Positions 9,301 through 17,604 of a DNA stretch of 64,000 nt are shown piece after piece. The position numbers were made by a program, and so were the translations under genes. The stretch's first letter is position 1; every line of letters begins with the position of its first letter. Source of the stretch: Sphingorhabdus profundilacus (GTDB taxonomy: Bacteria; Pseudomonadota; Alphaproteobacteria; Sphingomonadales; Sphingomonadaceae); contig NZ_SDWJ01000001.1 of NCBI RefSeq assembly GCF_009769755.1, forward strand, positions 1,240,001 through 1,304,000. The letters are read 5' to 3'. The notes beneath the pieces were generated by a model that was not told the origin of the DNA, did not search any database, and worked only from the letters and a program-made list of their open reading frames with translations.

Positions 9301-9735
9301 ATCTGCACCGAAAGACGCGCCTGGCCCGATTGCCAAACGAGTCAATTGTGCTCGGGCCCCTGAAACAACAATGGTCTCCGCATCGGCACCGCTTGCCAGC
9401 GCGAATTTGAGTTGGGAATTGCCCTGCAGGTTGATGTTTACATTTTCAACAGTCTGCCCTTCATAACCATCGGCTGTAGTCGTTACCGAATAGGGTCCGC
9501 CAGTTGTCAACGTATCGGCACGGAAAAAGCCGTTGCTGTCTGTCGTCAATGTGCGCGTGTTTCCTGTACGGGTATCGGTTACTTTAACCGAGGCGCCCGA
9601 TATCGCGGCGCCTGATGCATCGTTCACTTGGCCTTCAATACCCGATGTGATTTGCTGGGCAGAGGCAGGAACAGCAACGACAGACGCAATCGAAAGGGCC
9701 GCAGCACTGGCGGCCAAAAAATAACGAAGTTGCAT
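6325..9735 (-). CDS. Oar-type TonB-dependent outer-membrane receptor, copy 1
   Basis: The product (1136 residues) is a large outer-membrane receptor of the Oar-like family. A signal peptide (MQLRYFLAASAAALSIASVV...ASAQ, about 1-27) precedes a carboxypeptidase-regulatory-like beta-sandwich (about 30-115: SGIEGQVNDASGAAISGASVKVTD). A plug domain (about 120-260) carries SVDGI and VVTKAGQNDFHGTAF. A long beta-barrel follows and ends in WRMQVGVSYKF with the expected C-terminal Phe. Members of this family take up unidentified substrates with TonB energy. It is paralogous to the next gene, with near-identical signal peptides and matching plug motifs. A Pho-box-like element lies 105 bp upstream of the ATG. 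It ends at the terminator shared with mtgA. Substrate unknown. Confidence 0.88.
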   Translation of the reverse strand: MQLRYFLAASAAALSIASVVAVPASAQQITSGIEGQVNDASGAAISGASVKVTDTRTGNTRTLTTDSNGFFRADTLTTGGPYSVTTTADGYEGQTVENVNINLQGNSQLKFALASGADAETIVVSGARAQLTRLAIGPGASFGADELENLPSITRDIRDIIRIDPRVSLDRTDEVDRISCLGGNDRSNAFSVDGILQSDVFGLNGTPFASRNSLPLPFDSIAETSVEFAPFDVQYGAFTGCAINVVTKAGQNDFHGTAFFTFASDGLQGDSIAGTDFTPAPFKEYRWGATLSGPIIKDRLFFSLGYEETDTGDSQDDGPVGAGFANELKFVNEAQFNEFSDVLKNVYGQDTGGIARTLPEKNRRLFGRIDAYINEDHRVELSYQRLDELNVEPDDFSGTNFTGLNTFEQEGTQSNYYSGRIYSQWTDDFSTQIRISRAEVQDVQGPVGGGEAQSDNPIPRFIVGTSNVVNGTTFVGTLQAGPGFFRAANDLATTITQVRAQASLKRNSHDFLFGVDFNELDVFNLFAPNSTGTLVFANINDFRNGILSGGNNTNPNAAAVLAAQAAGAFGNFTATGDVNDAAASWKRRTFSVLAQDKWQASDSLNILAGVRLEWYQGDAPKANPNFLARYGFSNRVSFGKFDPVLLPRLGFTYDVGNDGFLSSTQIKGGVGVFTGGDPAVFVSNAFSNDGFATGAGQTGVASCFPANGARVDVVVNGQFTGLPACVAKDAGVNSARGLADTQSTDPNFKVPTVIRANIGIGTKFGSGDGGFFDNWGFNFDYIYSHFKNPVDFVDLAQVVDTRLGLNGFTVDGRPIYRAIDPTVAGCTAKLNGTGGPGFTFSNVSPACFNTGRDDEIQLTNGAAFDSHVASVVLSKRFGSGVFTDGGSVNFNLGYAFTDAKNNRFNNSATATSNYDFAAAFDRQNSAVATSEFANKHNLTFSMNFKEKFFGDYDTQFGFVFVARSGRPYSVTWNDGAVFNDAASGADNALLYVPTGITDPNLSPTSNAAGVAELEKFVAANPCVAKFRGRTLPRNSCTNDSFYDLDLRFSQELPGPGRLFGVEDSVRLFVDFDNFLNLISDSANVFRRFGFEVSPVGLSGIDSAGRYIVSNSFEQQNNSIQTSSSLWRMQVGVSYKF

Positions 9736-9839
9736 ATACTTAGATCCTCAATACTTTTGGTCTGTCGCAAGTTCCGCATCTAGCGTGACGAATCCGTGCG
9801 AATTGAGTGATCGTAACGCGCCCCCATTGGCGCTAAATA

Positions 9840-9857
9840 ATTGCAGTTATATGACAA
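9840..9857 (-). promoter_or_regulatory. Pho-box-like element upstream of TonB receptor copy 1
   Basis: Read on the minus strand the sequence is TTGTCAT-ATAA-CTGCAAT. This is two 7-base half-sites separated by 4 AT bases, as in the PhoB consensus CTGTCAT-N4-CTGTCAT (6/7 and 5/7 matches). The same element stands at the same distance from the start of receptor copy 2. The match and spacing are seen; regulation by PhoB is inferred. Confidence 0.5.
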
Positions 9858-9887
9858 AATCAAGGTCTATGCCGCAGTTGCGAACAA

Positions 9888-9917
9888 CAAAAAAAGGCGG
9901 AGCCGAAGCCCCGCCTT
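9888..9917 (-). terminator. Rho-independent terminator of TonB receptor copy 2
   Basis: On the minus strand a 10-bp stem AAGGCGGGGC/GCTCCGCCTT (one G-U pair) with a TTCG tetraloop is followed by seven T. It lies 24 bp past the receptor stop codon and just upstream of the promoter region of copy 1, so the two receptor genes are separate transcription units. Confidence 0.88.
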
Positions 9918-9940
9918 ATTATTTTTCATTGGCTTAAGAG

Positions 9941-12900
9941 TTAGAAGCTAACTTTTACACCCACGCGAATGCCATAAAGCGACTGGCGTGAAACCAGGTC
10001 AACATTGGGCGATACCACGTTAGAATAGCGATATTGCGCGCATGTCTGTGTGCTTGTTGTATTCACAACCGCAGGCAGATTGTTCGGGTTTTGGGCCGGT
10101 GTGCTGCCAATGTTTACAACGCCCGTTCCGCTTGGAACCGCGGTGCTCAGACACTGAACATTGGCGATTGTCGCAGCATAGGGGAATGCCACCTGACGCA
10201 GCGCGCCCCAATCATGGTCGATGATGTTCAAGACATTTTCGATATCCGCAAACAGCTTCAATTTGGCACCGCCGATAAACAAGGGCAATTCCTGGCTGAC
10301 GCTCAGGTCGACCTTGAAAAAGTCAGGCGATGTCTGCGAATTCTTCGGCAAGATCTTGCCGCGGAATTTCTCAAGACCAAGGCTGGTGACCAGCGAGTTA
10401 AACGCGGTTTCGGCCTGTGCTGCTGTTTGGACGACGACATTGTTCACAACATTGTCGCCAAAGGAAACCCGTGTATCGCCAATTGTCGGAACATAGAGCA
10501 AATGGCGGCTGCCTGTGCCGGTTGTTCCAAACACCGCGCTTCGTGCAGATGAGCTTGTTCCGGTGCTGTCAAATGAGGTCAGGCTGAACGGACGGCCTGA
10601 TCGATATTCACCAAACAGGCTAAAACGTGTTTCATTGTCGCCAAAGAATTCCCGCTTGAAGTTAACACCGAATTTCCATTGATCCTTGATCTCATAGATC
10701 GAGCGACCGTAAGATGCTGCATTTGGCGTGTTGAACACATTGTTGTTGTACAAGGAACCGGCTGTCGTCGATGTAATGGCATTTTCATCCTTTACATCTG
10801 ACCGCGTATAGCTGCCTTCGATACCAAGCCCGAAGTCCCATTGTTTGGAGATACGCGCCACGGCAACATAGCTGCGTCCGCGTGTGCTGTTGGTCATCAA
10901 AAGGTCCTGGTTGGGACCCGATGTGCCTGGCAAATTGCCAAAGCGCGCGCGGCCATCAGGCAATGTGCCAATCTGCACCGAACGGATGTCGGTCCATTGA
11001 TAGGCCTGCAAGACGTCGCCATAAAGGAAGTTGCCGCCAAGCAACCAGCCATCGCCCAAAGGACCAAGGTCCGCGTCATAATCGACCGACAATGTCGCCC
11101 GCAATTGACGCGCAATCTTCAAATCAGGGTCGATTGCATTGACTGGCGCATTTTGGAGCGACGAGACGTTGGTCGCAAGAAACTGGCCAACCAAACCCGG
11201 AATGGTTGAAAGCGAAACATTGTTTAACGCAGCCGCACAAATGGCCGCCACATTCGGTGTCGTTGCCGCAATATTGCACCCTGCAGCTGACGTATTACGG
11301 TCAATGGTTACAGAATTGGTAAGCTGACCCGTGTTCGAAAAGCTGTTCGACAGGAACACGTCCGGTGTACCGCCGGCAAAAATCCCAACGCCGCCCTTGA
11401 TAATCAGCCGGTCCGTCGCTTCATAGCTAAAGCCGACCCGTGGCTGAAATACGCCGCGACCATCAAAGGTTACGCGGTTTGAAAAGCCTTGGCGGGTCAC
11501 AAAATTGGGGTTCAACAGCGGCTTTTCTTCGTTCGCAAACAGGTCATAACGGGCACCGAGATTCAATAGAAGCTTATCGGTAACCTGCCAATCATCCTGC
11601 AGACCAAAGGTAAAGCTGGAGCTGCCAAATTCGGCTGCGCCGTCATTGGGATCAAGGCTTGGCACCGCATTTTGATAGATTAAGCGCCCTGCATTGCCCG
11701 CCTGAAAATCGGCGACCGAGTCAAAATAGAATACACCCAGTGAACTTGGAACAAACAAGTTGAAAACATTCGTCTGTGAATAGCCGAACAATGCCTTGAA
11801 CTGGTGATCGCCCGCATCCAGCCGTGCCGTGAAATCAATCGACAGATTGTCGGTGTTCAAAGCGTTCGCATGACGGAACTGATCGGGGCCGAAGAAGATG
11901 CGGGGAACGCCATTGGTGCACGACGTCACCGATCCTGCGGTAACGGCATCGGCGCACACAGCGATTTCGCCAAGCGTTGTCGCGCCATAAGGCGTCTGAC
12001 CACGATTATAGTCACGGTAAGAAGCGCGTAGCTCGGTCGAGAATTTTTCCGACCAGTTGCTGTTCAGTTGGAACACACCGGAATTCACTTCTTCCGACAA
12101 TTCATAGCCGGTCGAGAACAGGCCAAGCGTCGGGCTGGACGTGCTGGTCGAGGTGTTGCGCTGGTTGGCCTGTGTGCCGACGTTGCGGATATAGGTGAAT
12201 GACGCACGGTGGTCGTCATTGACGTTCCAATCGAGCTTGGCGACGATTTTCTCGTCTTCTTCAATACCGTTCAGAATAACGCCCAATGTGTCGTAGCTGT
12301 ACCGGGTTTGGGCAATCGTGCTGATTTGATCAACCAGTGCCTGGCTCACGCCCGGAATTGGCGCGGAGAATCCCTGACCTTGCGGGCCACTATCAAATGG
12401 ATCGCTTTCTTCGGTCTTTTCATATGCAATCATGAAGAACAATTTGTCCTTGATGATTGGACCCGAAAGTACGCCGCCATATTGCTTCGAATCGAAATCC
12501 AGAATGATGTCGCGGCCCTTGGTGCGCGAGCCGGTCAGATTTTCATCGGTGTAGGAATAAAAGGCGGAGCCATGGAATTTATTTCCGCCGGAACGCAGCA
12601 AGACGTTGATCGCGCCGCCCTGAAAGTCACCTTCCGAAACATCATAAGGGGCAACCTTGACCGAAAACTGTTCGATGGCATCCAGTGGTACAGGACCGCG
12701 TGATGTTGGCAAGCCACCGTTGTTGAGGCCGAAATCGTCGGAAAACTGGGCGCCATCAACCGAGAAACGGTTCAAACGGCCATTTTGCCCTGCGATTTCA
12801 ATCGTCCGGCTATTGGTAAGGTCGATGGTTGCGAACGGATCGCGGCGTGCAAGGTCGCGAATGTCGCGGTTAATTGATGCGACGCCTTCAATATCTTCAC

Positions 12901-13321
12901 GGTTCAATACGGTGATCGGACCGCTTGAACTTTCCGTAGCCCCTTGAAGTGCAGACGCGGTTACGACGATTTCCTGCTGGGATTGCAGAATGATCGGCAA
13001 GCGAAACGCCTGGCCTGCGCTCAGCGAGAGGTCGGTAATTTGCGCTGTTTCAAAACCGGCCGCGTCAACGGTTACGGTGAATGGCCCGCCGATGCGAAGG
13101 CCATTGGCGCTGAAATTGCCGTCCGCGTCAGACGTGCTGGTTGCCGTTGTACCCGATGGCTCATGCACAACCGTTACCGTCGCGCCAGCAACAGGACCTT
13201 TGTCACTCTCGATCGTCCCACGAACTGACGACGTTGTTTCCTGCGCCATAACTGGTGTGGAAACAGAAACCGCGATTGATAACGCAGCGGCACTGGCGGC
13301 TAAATAGTAGCGAATTTTCAT
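9941..13321 (-). CDS. Oar-type TonB-dependent outer-membrane receptor, copy 2
   Basis: The 1126-residue receptor has the same architecture as copy 1. It has a signal peptide (MKIRYYLAASAAALSIAVSVSTP...MAQ), a regulatory-like beta-sandwich (SSVRGTIESDKGPVAGATVTVVHE), a plug with SVDGAQFSDDFG and NVLLRSGGNKFHGSAFY, and a C-terminal barrel ending GIRVGVKVSF. I chose the ATG at 13321 because it begins the signal peptide. An in-frame ATG 99 bases upstream would add a non-signal stretch and would start only 4 bp from the Pho-like box. Plug motifs are shared with copy 1, but the barrels differ widely, which suggests an old duplication with different substrates. Terminated by a strong hairpin. Substrate unknown. 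Confidence 0.88.
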   Translation of the reverse strand: MKIRYYLAASAAALSIAVSVSTPVMAQETTSSVRGTIESDKGPVAGATVTVVHEPSGTTATSTSDADGNFSANGLRIGGPFTVTVDAAGFETAQITDLSLSAGQAFRLPIILQSQQEIVVTASALQGATESSSGPITVLNREDIEGVASINRDIRDLARRDPFATIDLTNSRTIEIAGQNGRLNRFSVDGAQFSDDFGLNNGGLPTSRGPVPLDAIEQFSVKVAPYDVSEGDFQGGAINVLLRSGGNKFHGSAFYSYTDENLTGSRTKGRDIILDFDSKQYGGVLSGPIIKDKLFFMIAYEKTEESDPFDSGPQGQGFSAPIPGVSQALVDQISTIAQTRYSYDTLGVILNGIEEDEKIVAKLDWNVNDDHRASFTYIRNVGTQANQRNTSTSTSSPTLGLFSTGYELSEEVNSGVFQLNSNWSEKFSTELRASYRDYNRGQTPYGATTLGEIAVCADAVTAGSVTSCTNGVPRIFFGPDQFRHANALNTDNLSIDFTARLDAGDHQFKALFGYSQTNVFNLFVPSSLGVFYFDSVADFQAGNAGRLIYQNAVPSLDPNDGAAEFGSSSFTFGLQDDWQVTDKLLLNLGARYDLFANEEKPLLNPNFVTRQGFSNRVTFDGRGVFQPRVGFSYEATDRLIIKGGVGIFAGGTPDVFLSNSFSNTGQLTNSVTIDRNTSAAGCNIAATTPNVAAICAAALNNVSLSTIPGLVGQFLATNVSSLQNAPVNAIDPDLKIARQLRATLSVDYDADLGPLGDGWLLGGNFLYGDVLQAYQWTDIRSVQIGTLPDGRARFGNLPGTSGPNQDLLMTNSTRGRSYVAVARISKQWDFGLGIEGSYTRSDVKDENAITSTTAGSLYNNNVFNTPNAASYGRSIYEIKDQWKFGVNFKREFFGDNETRFSLFGEYRSGRPFSLTSFDSTGTSSSARSAVFGTTGTGSRHLLYVPTIGDTRVSFGDNVVNNVVVQTAAQAETAFNSLVTSLGLEKFRGKILPKNSQTSPDFFKVDLSVSQELPLFIGGAKLKLFADIENVLNIIDHDWGALRQVAFPYAATIANVQCLSTAVPSGTGVVNIGSTPAQNPNNLPAVVNTTSTQTCAQYRYSNVVSPNVDLVSRQSLYGIRVGVKVSF

Positions 13322-13423
13322 GTGTTGGATTCCCATTATTTTATAATCCATCCGGATATTCGCATCTTGTGTGTCGAATTTAGCCGAACGGGGAGGTGAT
13401 GTTTTTCGCCATGAAAGCAAAAA

Positions 13424-13441
13424 ATTGCAGTTATGTGACAG
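13424..13441 (-). promoter_or_regulatory. Pho-box-like element upstream of TonB receptor copy 2
   Basis: The minus-strand reading is CTGTCAC-ATAA-CTGCAAT. The first half-site matches the PhoB half-site except at its last base (CTGTCAC also occurs in known Pho boxes), and the second matches 5/7. It is 103 bp upstream of the chosen ATG, almost the same offset as the copy 1 element (105 bp). The spacer ATAA and the second half-site are identical in both. Confidence 0.52.
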
Positions 13442-13600
13442 CCAAATCGACTGGTGGACGCATACGTATCAATGGTAGATAGCAAGCAAAATATTGCAGC
13501 GCACAATTTTATGCAACGCCCTAAAATTGCTTCTATTTTTGGTGCAATGTTGCGTTATTGCAACAGTGAAGGTTTATTCAGCCCACACCGGGAATTTGGC

Positions 13601-14872
13601 CTAGGCTGCGTCTTCCTTGTCTGCTTTTGCCGATTTTGCGTAGACCAGAACGGGTGTCTTGCGGCCTTCGACAACATCCTTGTCGACCACGACCTCATCC
13701 ACACCGTCAAAAGTGGGCAAATCAAACATCGTATCCAGCAGGATCGCCTCAAGGATTGACCGCAGGCCGCGCGCACCGGTCTTGCGTTCGATAGCCTTTT
13801 TGGCAACCGCCTCGAGCGCGTCATCGGTGAAGCTGAGCCCCACATCTTCCATCTCGAACAATTTGCGATATTGCTTCACCAGCGCATTTTTCGGTTCGGA
13901 CAGAATCTTGACCAAAGCAGCGATGTCGAGATCTTCAAGCGTTGCCGTCACGGGCAAACGGCCCACAAATTCAGGGATCAGGCCATATTTCAGCAAATCT
14001 TCTGGCTCAATCTGCTTCAACACCTCGCCCGTGCGGCGTTCATCAGGATCGGCGACATGCGCGCCAAAGCCGATGGACTTGCCTTCCAGCCGGTTGGAAA
14101 TAATCTTCTCCAGACCCGCAAAAGCACCGCCGCAGATGAACAGGATGTTGGTCGTGTCGACCTGTAGAAATTCCTGCTGCGGATGCTTGCGGCCGCCCTG
14201 CGGTGGAACGCTGGCCGTGGTGCCTTCCATCAACTTCAGCAAAGCCTGCTGAACGCCCTCCCCACTGACGTCGCGGGTAATGGACGGGTTTTCTGCCTTC
14301 CGGCTGATCTTGTCGATTTCATCGATATAGACAATGCCGCGCTGCGCCTTTTCGACATTATAATCGGATGCCTGCAACAGCTTCAAAATGATATTCTCGA
14401 CATCTTCACCGACATAGCCGGCTTCGGTCAATGTCGTCGCATCGGCCATCGTGAACGGCACGTCGAAAGTCTTGGCCAATGTTTGCGCCAGCAAGGTCTT
14501 GCCGCAACCGGTCGGCCCGACGAGCAGGATGTTCGACTTCGCCAGTTCGACGTCGGCACCCTTTGCCCCATGGTTCAGACGCTTATAATGATTATGCACC
14601 GCCACCGACAGAACGCGTTTTGCCTGTGGTTGGCCAATGACATAATCATCCAGAACATCGCAGATTTCCTGCGGGCTGGGCACTTCGCCTTCCTTGCGGC
14701 CGGTCAACGTCCCCTTGGTTTCTTCGCGGATGATATCATTGCACAATTCCACGCACTCATCACAAATGAATACCGTAGGCCCGGCAATAAGCTTGCGGAC
14801 TTCGTGCTGCGATTTGCCGCAGAATGAGCAATATAAGGTGCTCTTGGTGTCAGATCCGCTTAACTTCGTCAT
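13601..14872 (-). CDS. clpX: ATP-dependent Clp protease ATP-binding subunit ClpX
   Basis: ClpX is the AAA+ unfoldase that feeds proteins to ClpP, including CtrA in alphaproteobacteria. The 423-residue product has an N-terminal four-Cys zinc-binding domain ([11 protein letters not shown]...[10 protein letters not shown]), Walker A GPTGCGKT, Walker [10 protein letters not shown], and the substrate-pore loop motif GYVGEDVE. The C-terminal small domain has [14 protein letters not shown] chose the ATG preceded by AGGA, rather than a GTG 18 bases upstream. It lies 135 bp downstream of clpP on the same strand. The usual order clpP-clpX is kept. Confidence 0.96.
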   Translation of the reverse strand: MTKLSGSDTKSTLYCSFCGKSQHEVRKLIAGPTVFICDECVELCNDIIREETKGTLTGRKEGEVPSPQEICDVLDDYVIGQPQAKRVLSVAVHNHYKRLNHGAKGADVELAKSNILLVGPTGCGKTLLAQTLAKTFDVPFTMADATTLTEAGYVGEDVENIILKLLQASDYNVEKAQRGIVYIDEIDKISRKAENPSITRDVSGEGVQQALLKLMEGTTASVPPQGGRKHPQQEFLQVDTTNILFICGGAFAGLEKIISNRLEGKSIGFGAHVADPDERRTGEVLKQIEPEDLLKYGLIPEFVGRLPVTATLEDLDIAALVKILSEPKNALVKQYRKLFEMEDVGLSFTDDALEAVAKKAIERKTGARGLRSILEAILLDTMFDLPTFDGVDEVVVDKDVVEGRKTPVLVYAKSAKADKEDAA

Positions 14873-15007
14873 AATTCGTCCTGCTTTCACGTCAAAGCGA
14901 CGCGAATTGTAATCAAAACGTCATCCTAAAGATGCGTTCGATTTTGGCAATAGCCCAAAAGGGGGTGTGTCTTGTTAGCAAATCTGGTGGATGAAAAGCT
15001 AACAGTA

Positions 15008-15643
15008 TCAGCCCGCCTCTGCTTCCGCATTGGCCGGGCGCTTGTCAAAAACCTCGTCCACAAGGCCGAAAGCCTTGGCTTCGTCGGCCTCAAGGAAGGT
15101 GTCACGATCCATAGCTTTTTCAATATCCTTGAGCGGCTTGCCGGTATATTTGGCATAAAGATCATTCATCCGCTTGCGAATACGCAAGATTTCATTGGCC
15201 TGAATCTGGATGTCCGACGCCATACCGCGGGCACCGCCCGAAGGCTGATGCACCATGATGCGGCTGTTGGTGAGCGCAACGCGCATGCCTGGCTCGCCCG
15301 CGGCCAAGAGGAAACTGCCCATTGATGCCGCCTGCCCGATGCACACTGTGCCAACCTTGGGACGAATATATTGCATCGTGTCGTGAATCGCCATGCCCGC
15401 AGTCACTACGCCGCCGGGCGAGTTGATGTACATCCAGATATCCTTTTTGGGATTATCCGATTCGAGGAACAGCAACTGCGCCGTAATGATCGAGGCCATG
15501 CCGTCTTCGACTTCGCCCGTCACAAATATGATGCGTTCACGCAAGAGCCTTGAGAAAATATCCCAACTGCGCTCGCCTCTGTTAGATTGCTCAATAACGA
15601 CAGGAACAAGTGCGGTTGTGGGATCGAAATAAGGATCGTGCAT
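15008..15643 (-). CDS. clpP: ATP-dependent Clp protease proteolytic subunit ClpP
   Basis: ClpP is the serine-protease chamber of ClpXP/ClpAP. The 211-residue protein carries the catalytic Ser in [11 protein letters not shown], His in MVHQPSGG and Asp in MDRDTF, with the usual short N-terminal extension ([24 protein letters not shown]). It sits between tig and clpX on the same strand. A good match to an alphaproteobacterial RpoH promoter lies just upstream, so heat-shock control is likely. Confidence 0.96.
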   Translation of the reverse strand: MHDPYFDPTTALVPVVIEQSNRGERSWDIFSRLLRERIIFVTGEVEDGMASIITAQLLFLESDNPKKDIWMYINSPGGVVTAGMAIHDTMQYIRPKVGTVCIGQAASMGSFLLAAGEPGMRVALTNSRIMVHQPSGGARGMASDIQIQANEILRIRKRMNDLYAKYTGKPLKDIEKAMDRDTFLEADEAKAFGLVDEVFDKRPANAEAEAG

Positions 15644-15676
15644 AAATACCTCTGCTTTGGCTCAATTGCCTTTGCG

Positions 15677-15708
15677 CCTACATCGGCGTCGCGCGTCAAA
15701 GTTTCAAG
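15677..15708 (-). promoter_or_regulatory. Predicted RpoH (sigma-32) promoter of clpP
   Basis: The minus strand reads CTTG-N18-CCGATGTAGG. This fits the alphaproteobacterial sigma-32 consensus CTTG-N17/18-CYTATNTNNG at every fixed position but one (G for T). The predicted start of transcription would leave a leader of about 25-30 bases before the clpP ATG. rpoH itself lies 10 kb away in this window. The element is seen; its use is inferred. Confidence 0.6.
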
Positions 15709-15751
15709 CAGGAAAAGGGTTAAGATCAGGTTCGCCCTGCCCTTGTCGCGC

Positions 15752-15781
15752 AAAAAAAAGGCCCCGGAAACGCCGGAGCCC
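15752..15781 (-). terminator. Rho-independent terminator of tig
   Basis: The minus strand has GGGCTCCGG-loop-CCGGGGCC followed by eight T, 22 bp past the trigger-factor stop codon. It separates tig from the downstream clpP promoter. Confidence 0.85.
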
Positions 15782-15802
15782 TTTTTTGCCCTTAAAGCCA
15801 AA

Positions 15803-17320
15803 TTATTTTTTAGCAGGCGCTGCCTTTTTTGCCGGTGCCTTTTTGGCAACCGCTTTTTCAGCCTTGGGTTCATCTGCGTCTTTTTTGGCAGCCGCCTTCT
15901 TGGCCGCTGGCTTGGCTTCCTTGGCAGGCGCCTCGTCCTTGGCCGCGGCCTTTTTTGCAGGTGCCTTTTTCGCGGGCGCAGGCTTTGCGTCCGGTTCGGC
16001 CTCAATGGCCGCTTCCAATACATCCTTCGTTACCGTCTTTTCAGTGACAGTCGCCTTGTCGAAGAGGAAATCCACAACCTTGTCTTCGAACAGGGGTGCC
16101 CGCAACTGCGCGGCTGCCATCGGGTTTTCCTGCAGATATTGCACGAAACGCTGACGGTCTTCGGGACGATATTGCTGGGCCGCTTGCTGGACCAGCATGT
16201 TCATTTCCTGGTTGCTGACTTCAACGCCATTTGCCTGACCGATTTCGGACAGCAACAGGCCCAAACGCACGCGGCGAACGGCGATGTCGCGATAATCTTC
16301 GCGCTCTGCTTCCATTTCCTTCTTGGCCGCTTCGGGATCTTCCTCGCGTGCAGCTTCCTGCTCGAGTTGCGCCCAGATTTGCTCGAACTCCGCTTCCACC
16401 ATCGATGGCGGAACTTCGAAATCATGTCCGGCGGCCAATTGGTCCAAAAGCTGACGCTTCATATATGTACGGGTCAGACCATTATGTTCCTGTTCGACTT
16501 GGACTTTCATCAGCTCGCGCAGCTTGTCGATACCTTCAAGACCGAACATCTTGGCCAGATTATCGTCGGCTTTCGCTTCGACCGGCTTGCGGACTTCGGC
16601 GACAACGATGTCGAAGGTCGCAGCTTTACCTTTCAGGTTCTCGGCGTTGTAATCTTCGGGGAAGGTTACGTTGATGACCTTTGCATCATTGGCTTTGACG
16701 CCGACCAACTGGTCTTCAAATCCGGGAATAAGCTGACCCGAGCCAAGCTCGACCGCCATGCCTTCGCCCTTGCCGCCGTCGAACGGGACGCCATCAACCT
16801 TGCCTTCAAAATCGATGACGACGCTGTCGCCCAGTTTGGCGGCATATTTCTTGTCGGCCGCTTCAAAGCTTTTTTGGCCAGCGGCCAGCTTCAAGATCGA
16901 TTCGTCGACAGCGGCGTCGGTGACCTCGACCGTCAAACGCTCAAGCGCAATCCCGTCAATCGAGGGGGCCGCAATCGCGGGCAGCACTTCGAGGTGAAAA
17001 TCAACAACGGCGTCTTTCCCGGGCGCATAATCATTATCGAGATGCACATGCGGTTGCGTCGCAGGGCGCAGCTTGTTGTCGCTGATCGCTTTCTGCACAC
17101 CTTCTTGAATGGAACTGTTCAGCGCGTCCTGCAACAAGGAGTCCTTGTGCATTTTCTTGACCAGATTGGCCGGAACCTTGCCGGCGCGAAAACCGGGCAT
17201 CCGCACTTGCGGCGCAATTTTCTTTACCTCGGCATCAATGCGCGATTCGACGTCTTTTGCGGTAATCGTCATCCGATATGCGCGCTTCAGGCCTTCATTC
17301 TGTGTCTCGACGGTCTGCAT
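15803..17320 (-). CDS. tig: Trigger factor, ribosome-associated chaperone
   Basis: Trigger factor binds the ribosome exit tunnel and folds nascent chains; it also has peptidyl-prolyl isomerase activity. The 505-residue protein has the N-terminal ribosome-binding domain with signature GFRAGKVPANLVKK (the usual form is GFRxGKxP), a PPIase domain (about 160-240: GDSVVIDFEGKVDGVPFDGG), and the helical C-terminal substrate domain. After about residue 440 comes a tail of about 65 residues made almost only of Ala, Lys, Pro, Glu and Asp in AKKAPAKK-type repeats, as in histone H1-like proteins. The tail makes the protein longer than the 430-450 residues usual outside this group. It lies upstream of clpP-clpX, the usual gene order. 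Confidence 0.95.
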   Translation of the reverse strand: MQTVETQNEGLKRAYRMTITAKDVESRIDAEVKKIAPQVRMPGFRAGKVPANLVKKMHKDSLLQDALNSSIQEGVQKAISDNKLRPATQPHVHLDNDYAPGKDAVVDFHLEVLPAIAAPSIDGIALERLTVEVTDAAVDESILKLAAGQKSFEAADKKYAAKLGDSVVIDFEGKVDGVPFDGGKGEGMAVELGSGQLIPGFEDQLVGVKANDAKVINVTFPEDYNAENLKGKAATFDIVVAEVRKPVEAKADDNLAKMFGLEGIDKLRELMKVQVEQEHNGLTRTYMKRQLLDQLAAGHDFEVPPSMVEAEFEQIWAQLEQEAAREEDPEAAKKEMEAEREDYRDIAVRRVRLGLLLSEIGQANGVEVSNQEMNMLVQQAAQQYRPEDRQRFVQYLQENPMAAAQLRAPLFEDKVVDFLFDKATVTEKTVTKDVLEAAIEAEPDAKPAPAKKAPAKKAAAKDEAPAKEAKPAAKKAAAKKDADEPKAEKAVAKKAPAKKAAPAKK

Positions 17321-17413
17321 GTTATCTTCTCTATCTGGGACAAGCGGTGGGCTTGCCTTAAACTGTTAAATGGCTTTCGGGTTCAACAACAGCTTGGGAA
17401 AAATCCCATTTCG

Positions 17414-17498
17414 TGGTGCGGGCGAAGGGACTCGAACCCCCACACCTTGCGATGCCAGAACCTAAATCTGGTGCGTCTACCAATTCCGCCACGCCCGC
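17414..17498 (-). tRNA. tRNA-Leu (anticodon UAG)
   Basis: The minus strand folds as a class II tRNA. It has a 7-bp acceptor stem GCGGGCG/CGCCCGC, D-arm with TGGCGGAATTGGTAGACGC, anticodon stem CCAGA/TCTGG around the loop TTTAGGT (anticodon TAG), a variable arm, T-arm GGGGGTTCGAGTCCC, discriminator A and encoded CCA. It reads CUA and, by wobble, other CUN leucine codons. It lies between gatB and tig. Confidence 0.96.
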
Positions 17499-17604
17499 TT
17501 ACGAAAAGCTGCCGTTTCACAAACGACGGGAGCCTCTAACGGGAAAGGCAAAGGAGGGCAAGGGGGTTGCGGTGATTAGCTTATCCCAATCCTGCCCGCT
17601 GCAA

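Noticed and set aside
13322-13420. N-terminal extension of TonB receptor copy 2
   Set aside because: It would place a 33-residue non-signal stretch before the signal peptide, and its start abuts the Pho-like box.
13549-13564. Small hairpin GTTGC-GTTATT-GCAAC downstream of clpX
   Set aside because: Only five base pairs and no T-run, so I do not call it a terminator.
15587-17539. 650-codon open frame on the plus strand opposite trigger factor
   Set aside because: It runs antisense to tig, crosses its terminator and the tRNA-Leu, and its translation shows no domain. It arises from the codon bias of tig.
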